Source: Clostridia bacterium
Lineage (GTDB): Bacteria > Bacillota > Clostridia > Oscillospirales > CAG-272
DNA: 45,360 bases
Direction of reading: 5' to 3'
NCBI GenBank assembly: GCA_017532425.1
Contig: JAFXJH010000125.1
Location: 1-45,360, forward strand
Part shown: piece by piece, positions 16,801 through 25,417 of the stretch
Position numbering within the stretch: position 1 is the first letter of the stretch
How the letters are laid out: each line of letters begins with the position of its first letter
The notes under the pieces: model-generated
The model's input: only the letters and a program-made list of their open reading frames with translations
Databases searched by the model: none
Told to the model about the DNA's origin: nothing
Position numbers and translations under genes: made by a program

Positions 16801-16837
16801 AAGCATCCACAGCACTGCCTTGAGCGCTGTGGAGCTT
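16801..16837. terminator. Terminator after the gpr unit
   Basis: Stem TCCACAGC (16806-16813) with GCTGTGGA (16826-16833), extended by AAGC/GCTT with one bulge, then a run of T on the plus strand. Confidence 0.8.
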
Positions 16838-16857
16838 TTTTATAAAGTTAACAACCT

Positions 16858-17628
16858 TTACGCGGGAAGCTCAAAAGAAAATATCTTTTTGAAAAGTGCC
16901 GTATGACCCTTATATATCTCGTCGTAATCTCTTCCGCCTCCGACCGCGACCTTTTGTCTTATGCAAATAATGGTATCGTCGGGCAGCAGCTCGAATGCAC
17001 TTTCAAAATATTTTCCGAAATCGGTATCCTTGAGATAAACGCTGTATTCATCTCTTGCAAATTCGGGAGTATATCCCAAAACCTCCTCGAGAGTGGCAAA
17101 AGCGTTATTATTGCGAAGAATATCGTAATTATATTTATCCATAAGACAAATTATCGCCTCTCCGGTAGCAACGAGCGTATTCGTGTTATTCAGCGCGTTA
17201 TTTCGGTCTTCAGCCGTATAGAGAAAAACGTATTCTGTATTTTCTGCTATACTCTGCTTTTTCGCCTCTGCTTCAAGCTCCTTCTGCTGCTCGGGAGAGA
17301 GGAGATATTCGCCGTAGGTTATTGCATTTATTTTGCCGTCGCCGTTTATGTCATCCGAAAGCAGCTCGGAGAAAGCATCCGATATTTTTTCAAGCTCTCC
17401 GCCGTCAAGCTGTGCGGGACCCGAATATATCGCCTTGATGTCGTATTTTTCCTTCGTTACCATCTGCGTTACGAGAACAGCGCCTATAATGATGATAAAC
17501 AGCGCTACTATCGTATGCCACTTATAGTGATACCAGTAATTTTCCACCCATGCTCTAAACGAGGTCGGACGCTTTATTTCATCGGGATCAACGTAAGGTC
17601 TGCTTTCGTTATTTTCAAGCTTTTCCAT
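16858..17628 (-). CDS. Single-pass membrane protein with EF-hand-like loop, function unknown
   Basis: 256 residues. Residues 1-37 are cytoplasmic and end in an aromatic/basic stretch (WVENYWYHYKWH). One transmembrane helix lies at about 38-57, and the remaining 200 residues face outside. Residues 92-101 read DDINGDGKIN, which has the spacing of an EF-hand or dockerin calcium loop and suggests calcium or metal binding. No enzyme motif was recognised. It converges on the gpr unit. Similar small proteins of unknown function with a tryptophan-rich juxtamembrane region are common in Clostridia. Confidence 0.7.
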   Translation of the reverse strand: MEKLENNESRPYVDPDEIKRPTSFRAWVENYWYHYKWHTIVALFIIIIGAVLVTQMVTKEKYDIKAIYSGPAQLDGGELEKISDAFSELLSDDINGDGKINAITYGEYLLSPEQQKELEAEAKKQSIAENTEYVFLYTAEDRNNALNNTNTLVATGEAIICLMDKYNYDILRNNNAFATLEEVLGYTPEFARDEYSVYLKDTDFGKYFESAFELLPDDTIICIRQKVAVGGGRDYDEIYKGHTALFKKIFSFELPA

Positions 17629-17745
17629 ATTACGGTCAACCTTTCAGTCTTTTTACAGTTATTTTTCATATTATATCACGGCTTATGCAAAGTTTCAAGG
17701 CGCATTTTTTAAATCATCGTAAACTAATTATAAATATAAATCGAC

Positions 17746-17777
17746 ACACCCATTGCGCAAAAAGGCAACGGGTGTGC
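17746..17777. terminator. Hairpin downstream of the AraC gene and gene remnant
   Basis: CACACCC pairs with GGGTGTG, and inside it TTGC pairs with GCAA after one mismatch. On the minus strand it is followed by TCGATTTATATTT. This is a weak rho-independent terminator. Confidence 0.5.
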
Positions 17778-17787
17778 AAAACCAGAT

Positions 17788-17868
17788 TTAAATTTTTTTG
17801 ACCTTAAGTATCACCGTACCGTTTGCCGGAACACTTTCAAATTTGCCGTACAGCATTTCGTAGGTCAT
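17788..17868 (-). pseudogene. Short gene remnant, C-terminal end of a lost sugar-related protein
   Basis: A 26-codon reading frame on the minus strand encodes MTYEMLYGKFESVPANGTVI followed by LKVKKI and a stop. The pattern resembles the last beta strands of a glycoside hydrolase C-terminal domain (a phrase such as VPANGTVILKV is typical there). No ribosome binding site precedes it and it begins 16 bp after the AraC stop. It is probably the 3' scar of a deleted gene, but it is short enough to be chance. Confidence 0.35.
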
Positions 17869-17884
17869 AACTTTTGATGTTTAT

Positions 17885-18664
17885 TTATATTTTTCTTATT
17901 TCCCCGCCCGATACCATTGACGGAGGGATACCTTTTATTTTTTTATATGCCTTTGAAAAATGATAAACGTCGCAGTATCCGAGCTCAAGCGCTATCTCGG
18001 TTATCGTGAAATTTTTGCTCTTCAGCATTTCTTCTGCGTTTTCCATTCTCAGATTATCACGGTATCCGGTAAGCGTCATACCCGTTTGCTTCAAAAACTT
18101 ACTGCGCAGATGTGACAGAGATATCGAGCAGTATTCTGCTATTTCTTCTCCCGAAAAATTCTTTTTGAAATTCTCGTGGATATATTTTATAGCCTTGTTT
18201 ATATCCTTGTCGGTTTTCGATGAGGATATCTGCGTATTCATAATTTCAAGATAAAAATCAAGCAGGATAATACGGCTTCTCGTGTACGAATCCCAGGTTT
18301 TCGACTGCCATATATCGACAAGAGAGGAAAGAGTGTCTATCTGTTTTTTCGTACCCACGATTATTTTTGGAAGCTCTGCCGGAAAATTAGCATCAAAATC
18401 CAAAGAAAGCTGATAGAGGCTCGTTACGTAGGAAGAGCCCTTTTCAAGAAAGATATAATAGCGCTGATTTTTTCTGAGTACAACGATATCTCCCTCTTTT
18501 ATGGGACAAACGTTGTTTTTATCATCCTTGAAATAACCTTTTCCCGAGCAGACGGCAACAAAGCCATCCCCTTCTCTGTCGGGATTATAAAAATCGAGGT
18601 CTTCCTTTTCGGTTTTTCTGACTATCGTATATATTTCGTTTACATCTATACCGCGAAAGCTCAT
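17885..18664 (-). CDS. AraC family transcriptional regulator
   Basis: 259 residues. The N-terminal half is a cupin-like sensor (GFVAVCSGKGYFKDDKN, then EGDIVVLRKNQRYYIF). The C-terminal 100 residues carry two helix-turn-helix motifs: FSGEEIAEYCSISLSHLRSKF and FTITEIALELGYCDVYHFSKA with the family end KKIKGIPPS. It is divergent from the DUF5107 and glycoside hydrolase genes and shares a 154-bp intergenic region with them. The obvious inference is that it activates that operon in response to a sugar. It has its own promoter at 18684-18713. Confidence 0.93.
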   Translation of the reverse strand: MSFRGIDVNEIYTIVRKTEKEDLDFYNPDREGDGFVAVCSGKGYFKDDKNNVCPIKEGDIVVLRKNQRYYIFLEKGSSYVTSLYQLSLDFDANFPAELPKIIVGTKKQIDTLSSLVDIWQSKTWDSYTRSRIILLDFYLEIMNTQISSSKTDKDINKAIKYIHENFKKNFSGEEIAEYCSISLSHLRSKFLKQTGMTLTGYRDNLRMENAEEMLKSKNFTITEIALELGYCDVYHFSKAYKKIKGIPPSMVSGGEIRKI

Positions 18665-18683
18665 TCAAATTCACCTCAGTATT

Positions 18684-18713
18684 ATTATACATCAAATAAG
18701 TTCAAAAAAGCAA
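18684..18713 (-). promoter_or_regulatory. Promoter of the AraC gene (divergent region)
   Basis: Minus strand TTGCTT (18708-18713), 18-nt spacer, TATAAT (18684-18689). The plus-strand genes opposite have only a weak candidate, TTGTAC and TATACA near 18736-18763, as expected for an AraC-activated promoter. Confidence 0.7.
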
Positions 18714-18818
18714 TAGAATAGTCTTTTTTTAATTCTTTTGTACAAAAATAAAATACAATTATACATTTATTAATTCACACAAAAATTATAAGATATATTA
18801 AAAAGGAGGAAAGTGTAT

Positions 18819-20801
18819 ATGATAAAAGTTGAGAAGATAATAATTCCATCCGCATCACTCGGAAAATCGAGTCCCATGCCCGATATAAAAAATATAAGCT
18901 ACATACACGCAGGGTACGAGGTTACCGACAGAATCGAGGAAGATGAAAAGACCTATATCGGTAAGGGGATGATATCCACTATGCTCCCTTACACTATCCA
19001 GGATCGGTATGACAGAGAAAAGAAAAACAAGGCTTACTCAGCCTGTGTGCTTGAAAACGAGTATTTACGCGCTGTTTTCATTCCCGAGCTCGGCGGCCGC
19101 CTGTGGTCTCTCTACGACAAGGAAAAATGCACTGATCTTTTATACGTAAATCCCGTTTTTCAGCCTGCCAATCTCGGACTCAGAAACGCGTGGTTCAGCG
19201 GCGGCGTTGAATTCAACGTAGGTATAAAGGGGCACAGTCCGCTAAGCTGCTCTCCTCTTTGGGCGCGAATAGACAAATATGAGGGCGGCGATATCCTAAG
19301 ACTTTACGAGTTTGAAAGAATACGCGGTGTCGTTTACAGTATAAACGCTTATCTACCCGAAAATTCGCCCGTACTGTATATAAAATGTATAATTGAAAAC
19401 AGAGACCGTCAGGAGAAAAGCATGTACTGGTGGTCAAATATTGCCGTTCCCGAGACCAAGGGAACGAGAATAATCGTACCTACCGACACGTCATTTCTTT
19501 GCTTATACAACTACGACCACTACGTAGTAGACAAGGCGTCCATCCCGATTCACGATGGTATAGACGTAACCTATCCCGACAATATTTCCGCTTCCAAGGA
19601 TTTCTTTTACAAAATACCGAAGGACTCTTACAAATGGATAGCATCCGCAAACAAATACGGAAACGGTCTTCTCCACTGTTCGACAAGAGAGCTTAAAGGC
19701 AGAAAGCTTTTCGTGTGGGGGCAAGGTCAGGGCGGAAGGCACTGGAACGAGTGGCTCTCGGAAGAAAATTCGTCATACATAGAAATACAGGCAGGTCTTG
19801 CATCGACTCAGCTTGAGCACATTCCCATGAAGGGACAAAGCACGTGGGAATGGACAGAGGCATACACAGCGCTCAGCTGCAACGCTTCTGACATCCACTC
19901 GGATTATGGGAAAGCTATTTCGACTATAGAAAATTATATGCTTGACCGAATAGGTGACCCCGACAAGCTTACTATCCCCGATCTGAATGCTCTTATTTCA
20001 TCTGAAATCGTTTACCGCGGCTCCGAATGGGGTGCGCTTGAAGAAGAAATACGCGGTGAAAAAATCAGCCGCTATTTCGATTTTGAAAGAACGTTTGCAC
20101 CCGAAAGCAGTATGTGGTTTGATTTGGCTGAAAAAGGCAGGTTCCCCGTGCCTGATATCACGTGCGAGCCGGAAAGCTACGTGGTCGGCTCTTTTTGGGC
20201 AGAAAAGCTTGAAAAACTAAAGGAAGTCAACTGGTACAGTCTATTACATCTCGGAGTTGTAAAATACGCTTCGGGTGACCTTGACGGTGCAAGGCGAGCT
20301 TTCGAAGGCTCGCTTGAGCTTAAGCCCTCGCCGTGGGCTTATCGCAATCTTTCTATGTTATACAGAAACGAATTTTCCGATTGTGAGAAAGCAAGAGAAT
20401 ATATTCTCAAAGCATTCGGGCTCAAAAAGGATTCGCCTTACCTTTGTAAGGAGGTAGCAATACAGCTTACCGAAGACGGCGGTGATGAAATATGGCTTGA
20501 AATCTTCGAGAGTCTTCCGAATGAGCTTAAAAGCATAGGAAGGCTACGCTTATACAAGGCTATAGCTCTTATAAACCTTGGAAGATACCGAGAGGCTACA
20601 GAGATAGTAAACAAGGATTTTATAATGAGCGACATCAAAGAAGGCGAGCTTTCTATATCATCGCTCTGGTTCAGACTATATCGCAGGATATATGCAGAGG
20701 AAAACGGCGTAGATTTCAGCGAAAGCGACCACGATCTTATAAGGCTTGCCGACAGCAAATATCCTCTTCCCAAAAGCCTTGATTTCAGAATGCACGATTA
20801 A
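18819..20801 (+). CDS. DUF5107 domain protein with C-terminal TPR repeats
   Basis: 660 residues from the ATG at 18819; AGGAGG lies 9 nt upstream, while the in-frame GTG at 18813 is only 3 nt from it. Residues about 30-350 match the DUF5107 beta-sandwich, which resembles galactose mutarotase-like domains: LENEYLRAVFIPELGGRLWS, then FSGGVEFNVGIKGHS and MYWWSNIAVPE. From about residue 470 there are tetratricopeptide-like helices (LHLGVVKYASGDLDGARRAF, WAYRNLSMLYRN). Such proteins are found in polysaccharide and sugar loci, and carbohydrate binding or mutarotation is inferred. It is shorter than many family members of about 1000 residues. It forms an operon with the next gene (24-bp gap). Confidence 0.83.
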   Translation: MIKVEKIIIPSASLGKSSPMPDIKNISYIHAGYEVTDRIEEDEKTYIGKGMISTMLPYTIQDRYDREKKNKAYSACVLENEYLRAVFIPELGGRLWSLYDKEKCTDLLYVNPVFQPANLGLRNAWFSGGVEFNVGIKGHSPLSCSPLWARIDKYEGGDILRLYEFERIRGVVYSINAYLPENSPVLYIKCIIENRDRQEKSMYWWSNIAVPETKGTRIIVPTDTSFLCLYNYDHYVVDKASIPIHDGIDVTYPDNISASKDFFYKIPKDSYKWIASANKYGNGLLHCSTRELKGRKLFVWGQGQGGRHWNEWLSEENSSYIEIQAGLASTQLEHIPMKGQSTWEWTEAYTALSCNASDIHSDYGKAISTIENYMLDRIGDPDKLTIPDLNALISSEIVYRGSEWGALEEEIRGEKISRYFDFERTFAPESSMWFDLAEKGRFPVPDITCEPESYVVGSFWAEKLEKLKEVNWYSLLHLGVVKYASGDLDGARRAFEGSLELKPSPWAYRNLSMLYRNEFSDCEKAREYILKAFGLKKDSPYLCKEVAIQLTEDGGDEIWLEIFESLPNELKSIGRLRLYKAIALINLGRYREATEIVNKDFIMSDIKEGELSISSLWFRLYRRIYAEENGVDFSESDHDLIRLADSKYPLPKSLDFRMHD

Positions 20802-20825
20802 AACGTATCAAAAAGGAGAAAAAAT

Positions 20826-22856
20826 ATGAAAATACCATCACCTTTTATTCCTTTAAGAATAAGCACAAGCGGACTTGAACACACTGTAGAGATCGTCGGA
20901 AGAAAGTACGTTTTCGGTGCCGATGCTATGATAAGCTCTATCGTCACGCAAGGCAAGGAAATTCTTGCAGGACCCATGCGTATCGTTTCGCAGGAAGACG
21001 GTGAAGCCGCTATCTTTGATGAAGCTTATCCCGAAAACGAAAGTGAAAGCTTTATACAGAGCCGCTCTGACGAGGAAGCTGTCATCTGCGGATGCAAGCA
21101 GACTCAAAGATTCATCGTTGATTTCTGCAACACTATACATTTCGACGGAAATATCGACATTGATTTCAAGCTTATGACAAAAGGTCACACTGTTGCGCAG
21201 GTCTTCGGTATGAGCGGTATAAAGCCGCTTCGCTACAAGCTTGATTACTTATGGCTTGAGATACCTCTGAAAAAGGAGCTTTTTACTCTCTATCATATGT
21301 TTCCAAACAGCTCAATGATAGCAGATAACGGAAAAGTATATACCGAGAATACGACATCTACAAGCGGTGCTATTCCGCGTGAAAGCGTTGCACTTCCCTT
21401 CCGACCGCTTTTGTGGCTTGGAAACGAAGAGCTCGGTATAGGATTTTTCGCGGAAAACAATCGCTACTGGCAGAATAGTGACGAAAAAAAAGCTATCGAA
21501 ATAATTCAGAAGGAAAAAGAAACCGTTCTTCGCATCCGTCTTCTCGACTCTCATCCGTATTCGTGGAAGGGTGATTTTGAAAAAGGTGCAGGTCTTTACA
21601 CGCCTATTGATTTCCACTTTGGATTTCACGTTACGCCCGTAAAGCCCTTCCCCGAAAATCCCTACCTTCACAGAGCTCTTCATCTCGACTGCGGCACGAA
21701 GATAAAGGGAAATTATATGGATTATCTCAGCTGTGAAAACCGCTTCGACCTGCTTAAGGAAAAGGGAGTCACCACTCTCATTCTTCACGAAAAGTGGAAC
21801 AAATCGCAAAACTGGTTTTCGCTTTCCGAATACACCGCAAATCAGTTAAAATACATAGTAGACGAGTGCCACAAACGAGATATAAAGGTAATGCCCTACT
21901 TCGGGTATGAGCTGTCTGCTATGTCGCCGGTATGGAGCGATATTCACGACAAGGTACTTACAAAATATTCAAACGGCAGACTTGACGGCGGTTGGTGGCG
22001 TGTTCCTTTCCAGCGGGATTACTGCGTATGCTACAACTCCGATTACGCCGACTACTTCGTTGAGGGCATAAAAAAGATAATGGACGAATACAACATAGAC
22101 GGAGTTTATCTTGACGGAAGTGCGCGCCCGACCTTCTGCTCCAACACAGAGCACGGCTGCGGATGGTATGACGAAAACGGTGCTCTACACGGAAGCTATT
22201 CGATAAAAGCAATAAGAAGGCTCTTTCAGAAGCTTCACAAGGTAGTGAAGGAAAGAGGCGGTCACATAAACGTTCATACATTTGCAGCTGTCAATTTCAC
22301 CGCTCTTCCTTATATCGATCAAAACTGGTTCGGAGAAAATCTTCAGTTTGATCTTATGAAGGGAAGCTCGAAGGACGTAGACCTTGACTATTTCCGTGCA
22401 GAATACAGCGGCAGAAATATGGGTGTGCCCGTTGAATTTATAGTATACGAAAACAGACCTCTGTGGCAGTTTGAAAACGCACTTGCGATATCTCTTCTGC
22501 ACGGAATATTGCCCCGCCCCAATCATATCGGGCATCCGCTCGAGGTTATGAGCAAGGTATGGGATATCATCGAAAAATTTCCTGTAGAAAAATCCGAATG
22601 GCTGCCATACTGGAAAAACAATGCAAAAACATCGAATCCCAAAATCAAGGTAAGCTACTACAAATACACCGACGTTTCGGGAGATGCTTCTCTGCTTGTA
22701 TTTATATCGAACGTTTCACCCGAAGAAATTTCTTCTGTCAAGATACAGCTCGAAGAAGAAATTTCTTATATAAAAGATCTGACAAGCAACACAACAATCT
22801 CTGAGCTCTCGTTTGATATAAAGGGACACGATTACAAGATGCTTTTTATCAAATAA
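20826..22856 (+). CDS. Putative glycoside hydrolase (beta-sandwich plus TIM barrel, DUF6067/GH123-like)
   Basis: 676 residues without a signal peptide, so intracellular. An N-terminal beta-sandwich covers about 1-280 (DFHFGFHVTPVKPFP at its end). A TIM barrel follows (VTTLILHEKWNK, KVMPYFGYELSAMSP) with DGVYLDGS at 425-432, whose aspartates are placed like acid residues of retaining barrels. A C-terminal beta domain ends DYKMLFIK. The layout is like proteins annotated DUF6067 or GH123-like; the substrate is unknown. It is in one operon with the DUF5107-TPR gene and controlled, by inference, by the divergent AraC protein. AAAAGGAG precedes the ATG. Confidence 0.75.
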   Translation: MKIPSPFIPLRISTSGLEHTVEIVGRKYVFGADAMISSIVTQGKEILAGPMRIVSQEDGEAAIFDEAYPENESESFIQSRSDEEAVICGCKQTQRFIVDFCNTIHFDGNIDIDFKLMTKGHTVAQVFGMSGIKPLRYKLDYLWLEIPLKKELFTLYHMFPNSSMIADNGKVYTENTTSTSGAIPRESVALPFRPLLWLGNEELGIGFFAENNRYWQNSDEKKAIEIIQKEKETVLRIRLLDSHPYSWKGDFEKGAGLYTPIDFHFGFHVTPVKPFPENPYLHRALHLDCGTKIKGNYMDYLSCENRFDLLKEKGVTTLILHEKWNKSQNWFSLSEYTANQLKYIVDECHKRDIKVMPYFGYELSAMSPVWSDIHDKVLTKYSNGRLDGGWWRVPFQRDYCVCYNSDYADYFVEGIKKIMDEYNIDGVYLDGSARPTFCSNTEHGCGWYDENGALHGSYSIKAIRRLFQKLHKVVKERGGHINVHTFAAVNFTALPYIDQNWFGENLQFDLMKGSSKDVDLDYFRAEYSGRNMGVPVEFIVYENRPLWQFENALAISLLHGILPRPNHIGHPLEVMSKVWDIIEKFPVEKSEWLPYWKNNAKTSNPKIKVSYYKYTDVSGDASLLVFISNVSPEEISSVKIQLEEEISYIKDLTSNTTISELSFDIKGHDYKMLFIK

Positions 22857-22879
22857 GCACAATTTACCGTAAAAACAAA

Positions 22880-22915
22880 TTAACCGATGAGATCTTTGAA
22901 TTTCTCATCGGTTAA
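22880..22915. terminator. Bidirectional terminator between the glycosidase operon and the HAD gene
   Basis: Perfect 13-bp stem (TTAACCGATGAGA, 22880-22892, complement 22903-22915) with a 10-nt loop and TTTTA following. It lies between convergent genes. Confidence 0.85.
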
Positions 22916-22927
22916 TTTTATGTATTT

Positions 22928-23824
22928 TTAATTAATCGGCGTTTCACGCAGTATCTCACGCTCTGCCTTGAGAGCCTCTCTTGTGGCTATCTCGTCGATT
23001 ATCTGCTCCATTATTTCGGCAAGTCTTGCCGAGCGAGAATAGTCTGCGGGAGCGTAAAAATTGATTCTATCGTCTTTGAAAAGTCGATGCACGCGCTCTA
23101 CGTTATTTTTCTCGGGATCATATACTCCTATCGAGAATCCGCCCTTGCTTTTTACAAGGCGCATACACGGTATATCCGTAGCACTGTCGCCTATGTAAAC
23201 GATATTTTCGTAGGGAATACGCAGCATACTTTCGGGCATACTGTCATTTACCCTTTCGTCATACTCCTCGAGAAATCCCTTTGCTATTCGAAAAATATAC
23301 TGCGTTTTGCTCGTATAGTTTATCGCCTGCGCAGGCCATTCTGCCACTTTGTCCGCTGTATAAAGATAGGACGAAGCGTATATTCTTTTAAAATGATGTG
23401 CTATCTCGCTGCCTTCTATGATCTCCTTGAGTCCAGAGGAGATTATATAGTGCTCAATATCGATACCGCGCCTGCATGCATACTCATTCATCATATCAAA
23501 CCAGTCAGTAACCCCGGTATAAAGCTTTACGTCAGCACCTATCTCCTTGAAATATTCACGCTTAAGCGATTTGTTTTTAAAGCGCGAATATTTTATGAGC
23601 TGGTACATCCAGGCAAGATTTGTATCCATACGGTTAGCTTCTGCAAGCTCGTCCGAATCCCTCCAGAATTCATCCTTGTCGATTCCGAACGACGGTATCA
23701 GCGTAAATGTCTGCATATCGTCGGGCGAGAGCGTTTTATCAAAATCATAGCATATAGCCATTTTCGGGCGCTTGGCTCTGATCTCGGTTTCTTTGTCGCA
23801 GAATGTCCTTTCAGCTCTGTCCAT
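22928..23824 (-). CDS. HAD superfamily phosphatase (phosphoserine phosphatase-like)
   Basis: 298 residues from the ATG at 23824, which has GAGAGG 9 nt upstream; an ATG at 23845 lacks one. HAD motif I is DFDKTL near residue 30, with nucleophile and acid aspartates. A helical cap follows, then motif II in the ISSGL segment, a conserved Lys (YTSKTQ), and motif IV YIGDSATDIP. It is a cytosolic Mg-dependent phosphatase of the HAD-IB type; the substrate is not predictable. Next on the strand upstream is the sugar isomerase-like gene, 65 bp away. Confidence 0.88.
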   Translation of the reverse strand: MDRAERTFCDKETEIRAKRPKMAICYDFDKTLSPDDMQTFTLIPSFGIDKDEFWRDSDELAEANRMDTNLAWMYQLIKYSRFKNKSLKREYFKEIGADVKLYTGVTDWFDMMNEYACRRGIDIEHYIISSGLKEIIEGSEIAHHFKRIYASSYLYTADKVAEWPAQAINYTSKTQYIFRIAKGFLEEYDERVNDSMPESMLRIPYENIVYIGDSATDIPCMRLVKSKGGFSIGVYDPEKNNVERVHRLFKDDRINFYAPADYSRSARLAEIMEQIIDEIATREALKAEREILRETPIN

Positions 23825-23889
23825 ATTAAATTTCCTCTCGAACATTACTTATATTATACGTCTGATAAAAAGTCTGATTTTTATCTGTT

Positions 23890-24675
23890 TTATATTGCTT
23901 TGAATATCTCAAGACAGGGTCTTGTCAGCGCAAGTGCGGTTTCAATATCGGGCGACCATCCACACTCAAGGCTTACACGCTTAACGTTAGGGCATTTTTT
24001 CAGAGCCTCTGCGCATATTTTAAGATGCTCCATATCCCCTTCCTCGGGCACTCTTCTGTCAAGAGGGCGCGCATAGTGTGCATGCCAGAGTCTATCGGAA
24101 TATTCGGGCATAGACTCAAGAGAATCGTTGTTTCGTGCGTGATGGAAAAAGTCTACCATTACTCCCACCGACTTATTTCCCGAAAGCCGCGCAAGTGATG
24201 CACCCTCGCCCACCGTATGGATATAGTTACACTCGTTTGCCGAAAGAGGCTCTACGGTCACAACCATACCGTATTTATCGGCGACCTCACCGCAAACGTT
24301 AAGCACGCGCGCAAACTGTCTGTCAGTCTCCTCGCGTGTCATACCTTCCTTGATGGCGCGCACGCCTCCGCTTCCGATAACAGCGACCTTGCCTCCCCAA
24401 GCGGAGATACGCGCAAAGCCCTTATCCGCATATTCGGCGACCTCTTTTAATATCTCATCCTGATTCTGATCGGGTGCATACAGCTTCATACCACCCTTGA
24501 AGAAAAGATTGCACGCCTCTGCGGCTATCGCATACTTTTCCACGATCGCGCTTTGCTTACTGAATTCAGAATCATCAAGTGACGCAAGCCAGCTGAAGCT
24601 CGCTTCAAAATAATCATATCCCAGACCCGAAAGCAGCTGAAGCTTATCGGGGGAGGTGCATACACCAATCTTCAT
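23890..24675 (-). CDS. TIM-barrel sugar phosphate isomerase/epimerase-like protein
   Basis: 261 residues from MKIGVCTSPDKL at 24675; the longer frame upstream runs across its own promoter and is not native. The fold is xylose isomerase-like (AP endonuclease family 2). Metal-site segments are VTVEPLSANECNY with Glu, GVMVDFFHHARN with Asp and His, LWHAHYARP with His, and VSLECGW with Glu. It is probably a cytosolic isomerase or epimerase of sugars, sugar phosphates or hydroxypyruvate type. A strong promoter precedes it (24724-24752). It may be co-transcribed with the HAD phosphatase. Confidence 0.85.
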   Translation of the reverse strand: MKIGVCTSPDKLQLLSGLGYDYFEASFSWLASLDDSEFSKQSAIVEKYAIAAEACNLFFKGGMKLYAPDQNQDEILKEVAEYADKGFARISAWGGKVAVIGSGGVRAIKEGMTREETDRQFARVLNVCGEVADKYGMVVTVEPLSANECNYIHTVGEGASLARLSGNKSVGVMVDFFHHARNNDSLESMPEYSDRLWHAHYARPLDRRVPEEGDMEHLKICAEALKKCPNVKRVSLECGWSPDIETALALTRPCLEIFKAI

Positions 24676-24723
24676 TTTTATGACCGTACCTTTCTTTGCA
24701 TTTTGCCTTATTTGTACGATTAC

Positions 24724-24752
24724 ATTATAACACCAAAATTTACGTTTGCCAA
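24724..24752 (-). promoter_or_regulatory. Promoter of the isomerase-like gene
   Basis: Minus strand TTGGCA (24747-24752), 17-nt spacer, TATAAT (24724-24729). Its position shows that the in-frame extension to 24798 is not translated. Confidence 0.85.
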
Positions 24753-24784
24753 TAGCTTTTTTATCTTTTAGTGGAAATTTTATC

Positions 24785-25279
24785 TTAATTCCGGTCATCC
24801 GACGGTTTTACCGGGTAAATCAAGATATCTCTGCTCATTTTAAGAGCATAATCAAGTGCGACCTTCGTGCCGCTTTTGCGCTTTGTCGGAGCGTTTTGTT
24901 CGTCGTAATAGACGATGCAGTATTTACTTTTATCTATCATTTCACGGTTGCGCTCGACGTATGCGGCTCTGCCTGAACCGTGAAGCTTTTCGGGGTAATA
25001 AGTATCCTCGTACGATTCAAGCAGATACGCTTTATACTCGTCGCTTATGAACGGAAATTCAGCCCGCACGTAAACACGTTTTACGTGTGGATATTTTTCT
25101 TTTAGTTTGGTCACGAGCTCGAGGCAAAGGCTGTCGAAGTCCGATTTACTGCCGAACAGAAAGGTGTCCACGTTTTCGTCGGTAATCAGTTTTTCAACGG
25201 CTTCGGTTATTTTGGTTCTCAGTTCATTTGTTTCGTTAATGGTTCTGTGTCCGAAGAAGCAGCAGGTGTTATTCTCCAT
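24785..25279 (-). CDS. SLOG family protein (YpsA/DUF1273-like)
   Basis: 164 residues with a Rossmann-like SLOG fold. The N-terminus CCFFGHRTINE matches the nucleotide-binding start of the YpsA-like group, followed by DTFLFGSKSDFDSLCLELV, then RNREMIDKSKYCIVYYDE and SGTKVALDYAL. YpsA in Bacillus affects cell division and stress; SLOG proteins in general sense or process nucleotide-derived ligands. The promoter at 25314-25342 lies inside a 29-bp perfect palindrome shared with the divergent XRE gene, so repression by that small regulator is a natural hypothesis. Confidence 0.87.
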   Translation of the reverse strand: MENNTCCFFGHRTINETNELRTKITEAVEKLITDENVDTFLFGSKSDFDSLCLELVTKLKEKYPHVKRVYVRAEFPFISDEYKAYLLESYEDTYYPEKLHGSGRAAYVERNREMIDKSKYCIVYYDEQNAPTKRKSGTKVALDYALKMSRDILIYPVKPSDDRN

Positions 25280-25313
25280 TTTTCTTTCACTCCAAGTAAA
25301 TATTTCATCATCT

Positions 25314-25342
25314 ATTATATATGATTATTGACTTAAAGTCAA
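25314..25342 (-). promoter_or_regulatory. Promoter of the SLOG gene
   Basis: Minus strand TTGACT (25337-25342), 17-nt spacer, TATAAT (25314-25319). The -35 box and most of the spacer lie within the palindrome 25321-25349. Confidence 0.85.
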
Positions 25343-25349
25343 TAATCAT
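25321..25349. promoter_or_regulatory. 29-bp perfect palindrome, probable operator
   Basis: Arms ATGATTATTGACTT and AAGTCAATAATCAT around a single central A. Outer inverted repeats CAAGTAAAT (25293-25301) and ATTTACTTG (25348-25356) frame it. It covers the -35 of the SLOG promoter and lies 69 bp before the XRE regulator gene, the usual place for an autoregulatory operator. Confidence 0.75.
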
Positions 25350-25417
25350 TTACTTGTAGGAAGTTATAATTCATATCGTTTCCTTGTAAACTATTAATAT
25401 ACCGAGGAGGCGAAACA

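Noticed and set aside
24676-24798. 41-codon extension of the isomerase-like frame
   Set aside because: It crosses the -35 and -10 boxes at 24724-24752 and lacks a ribosome binding site.
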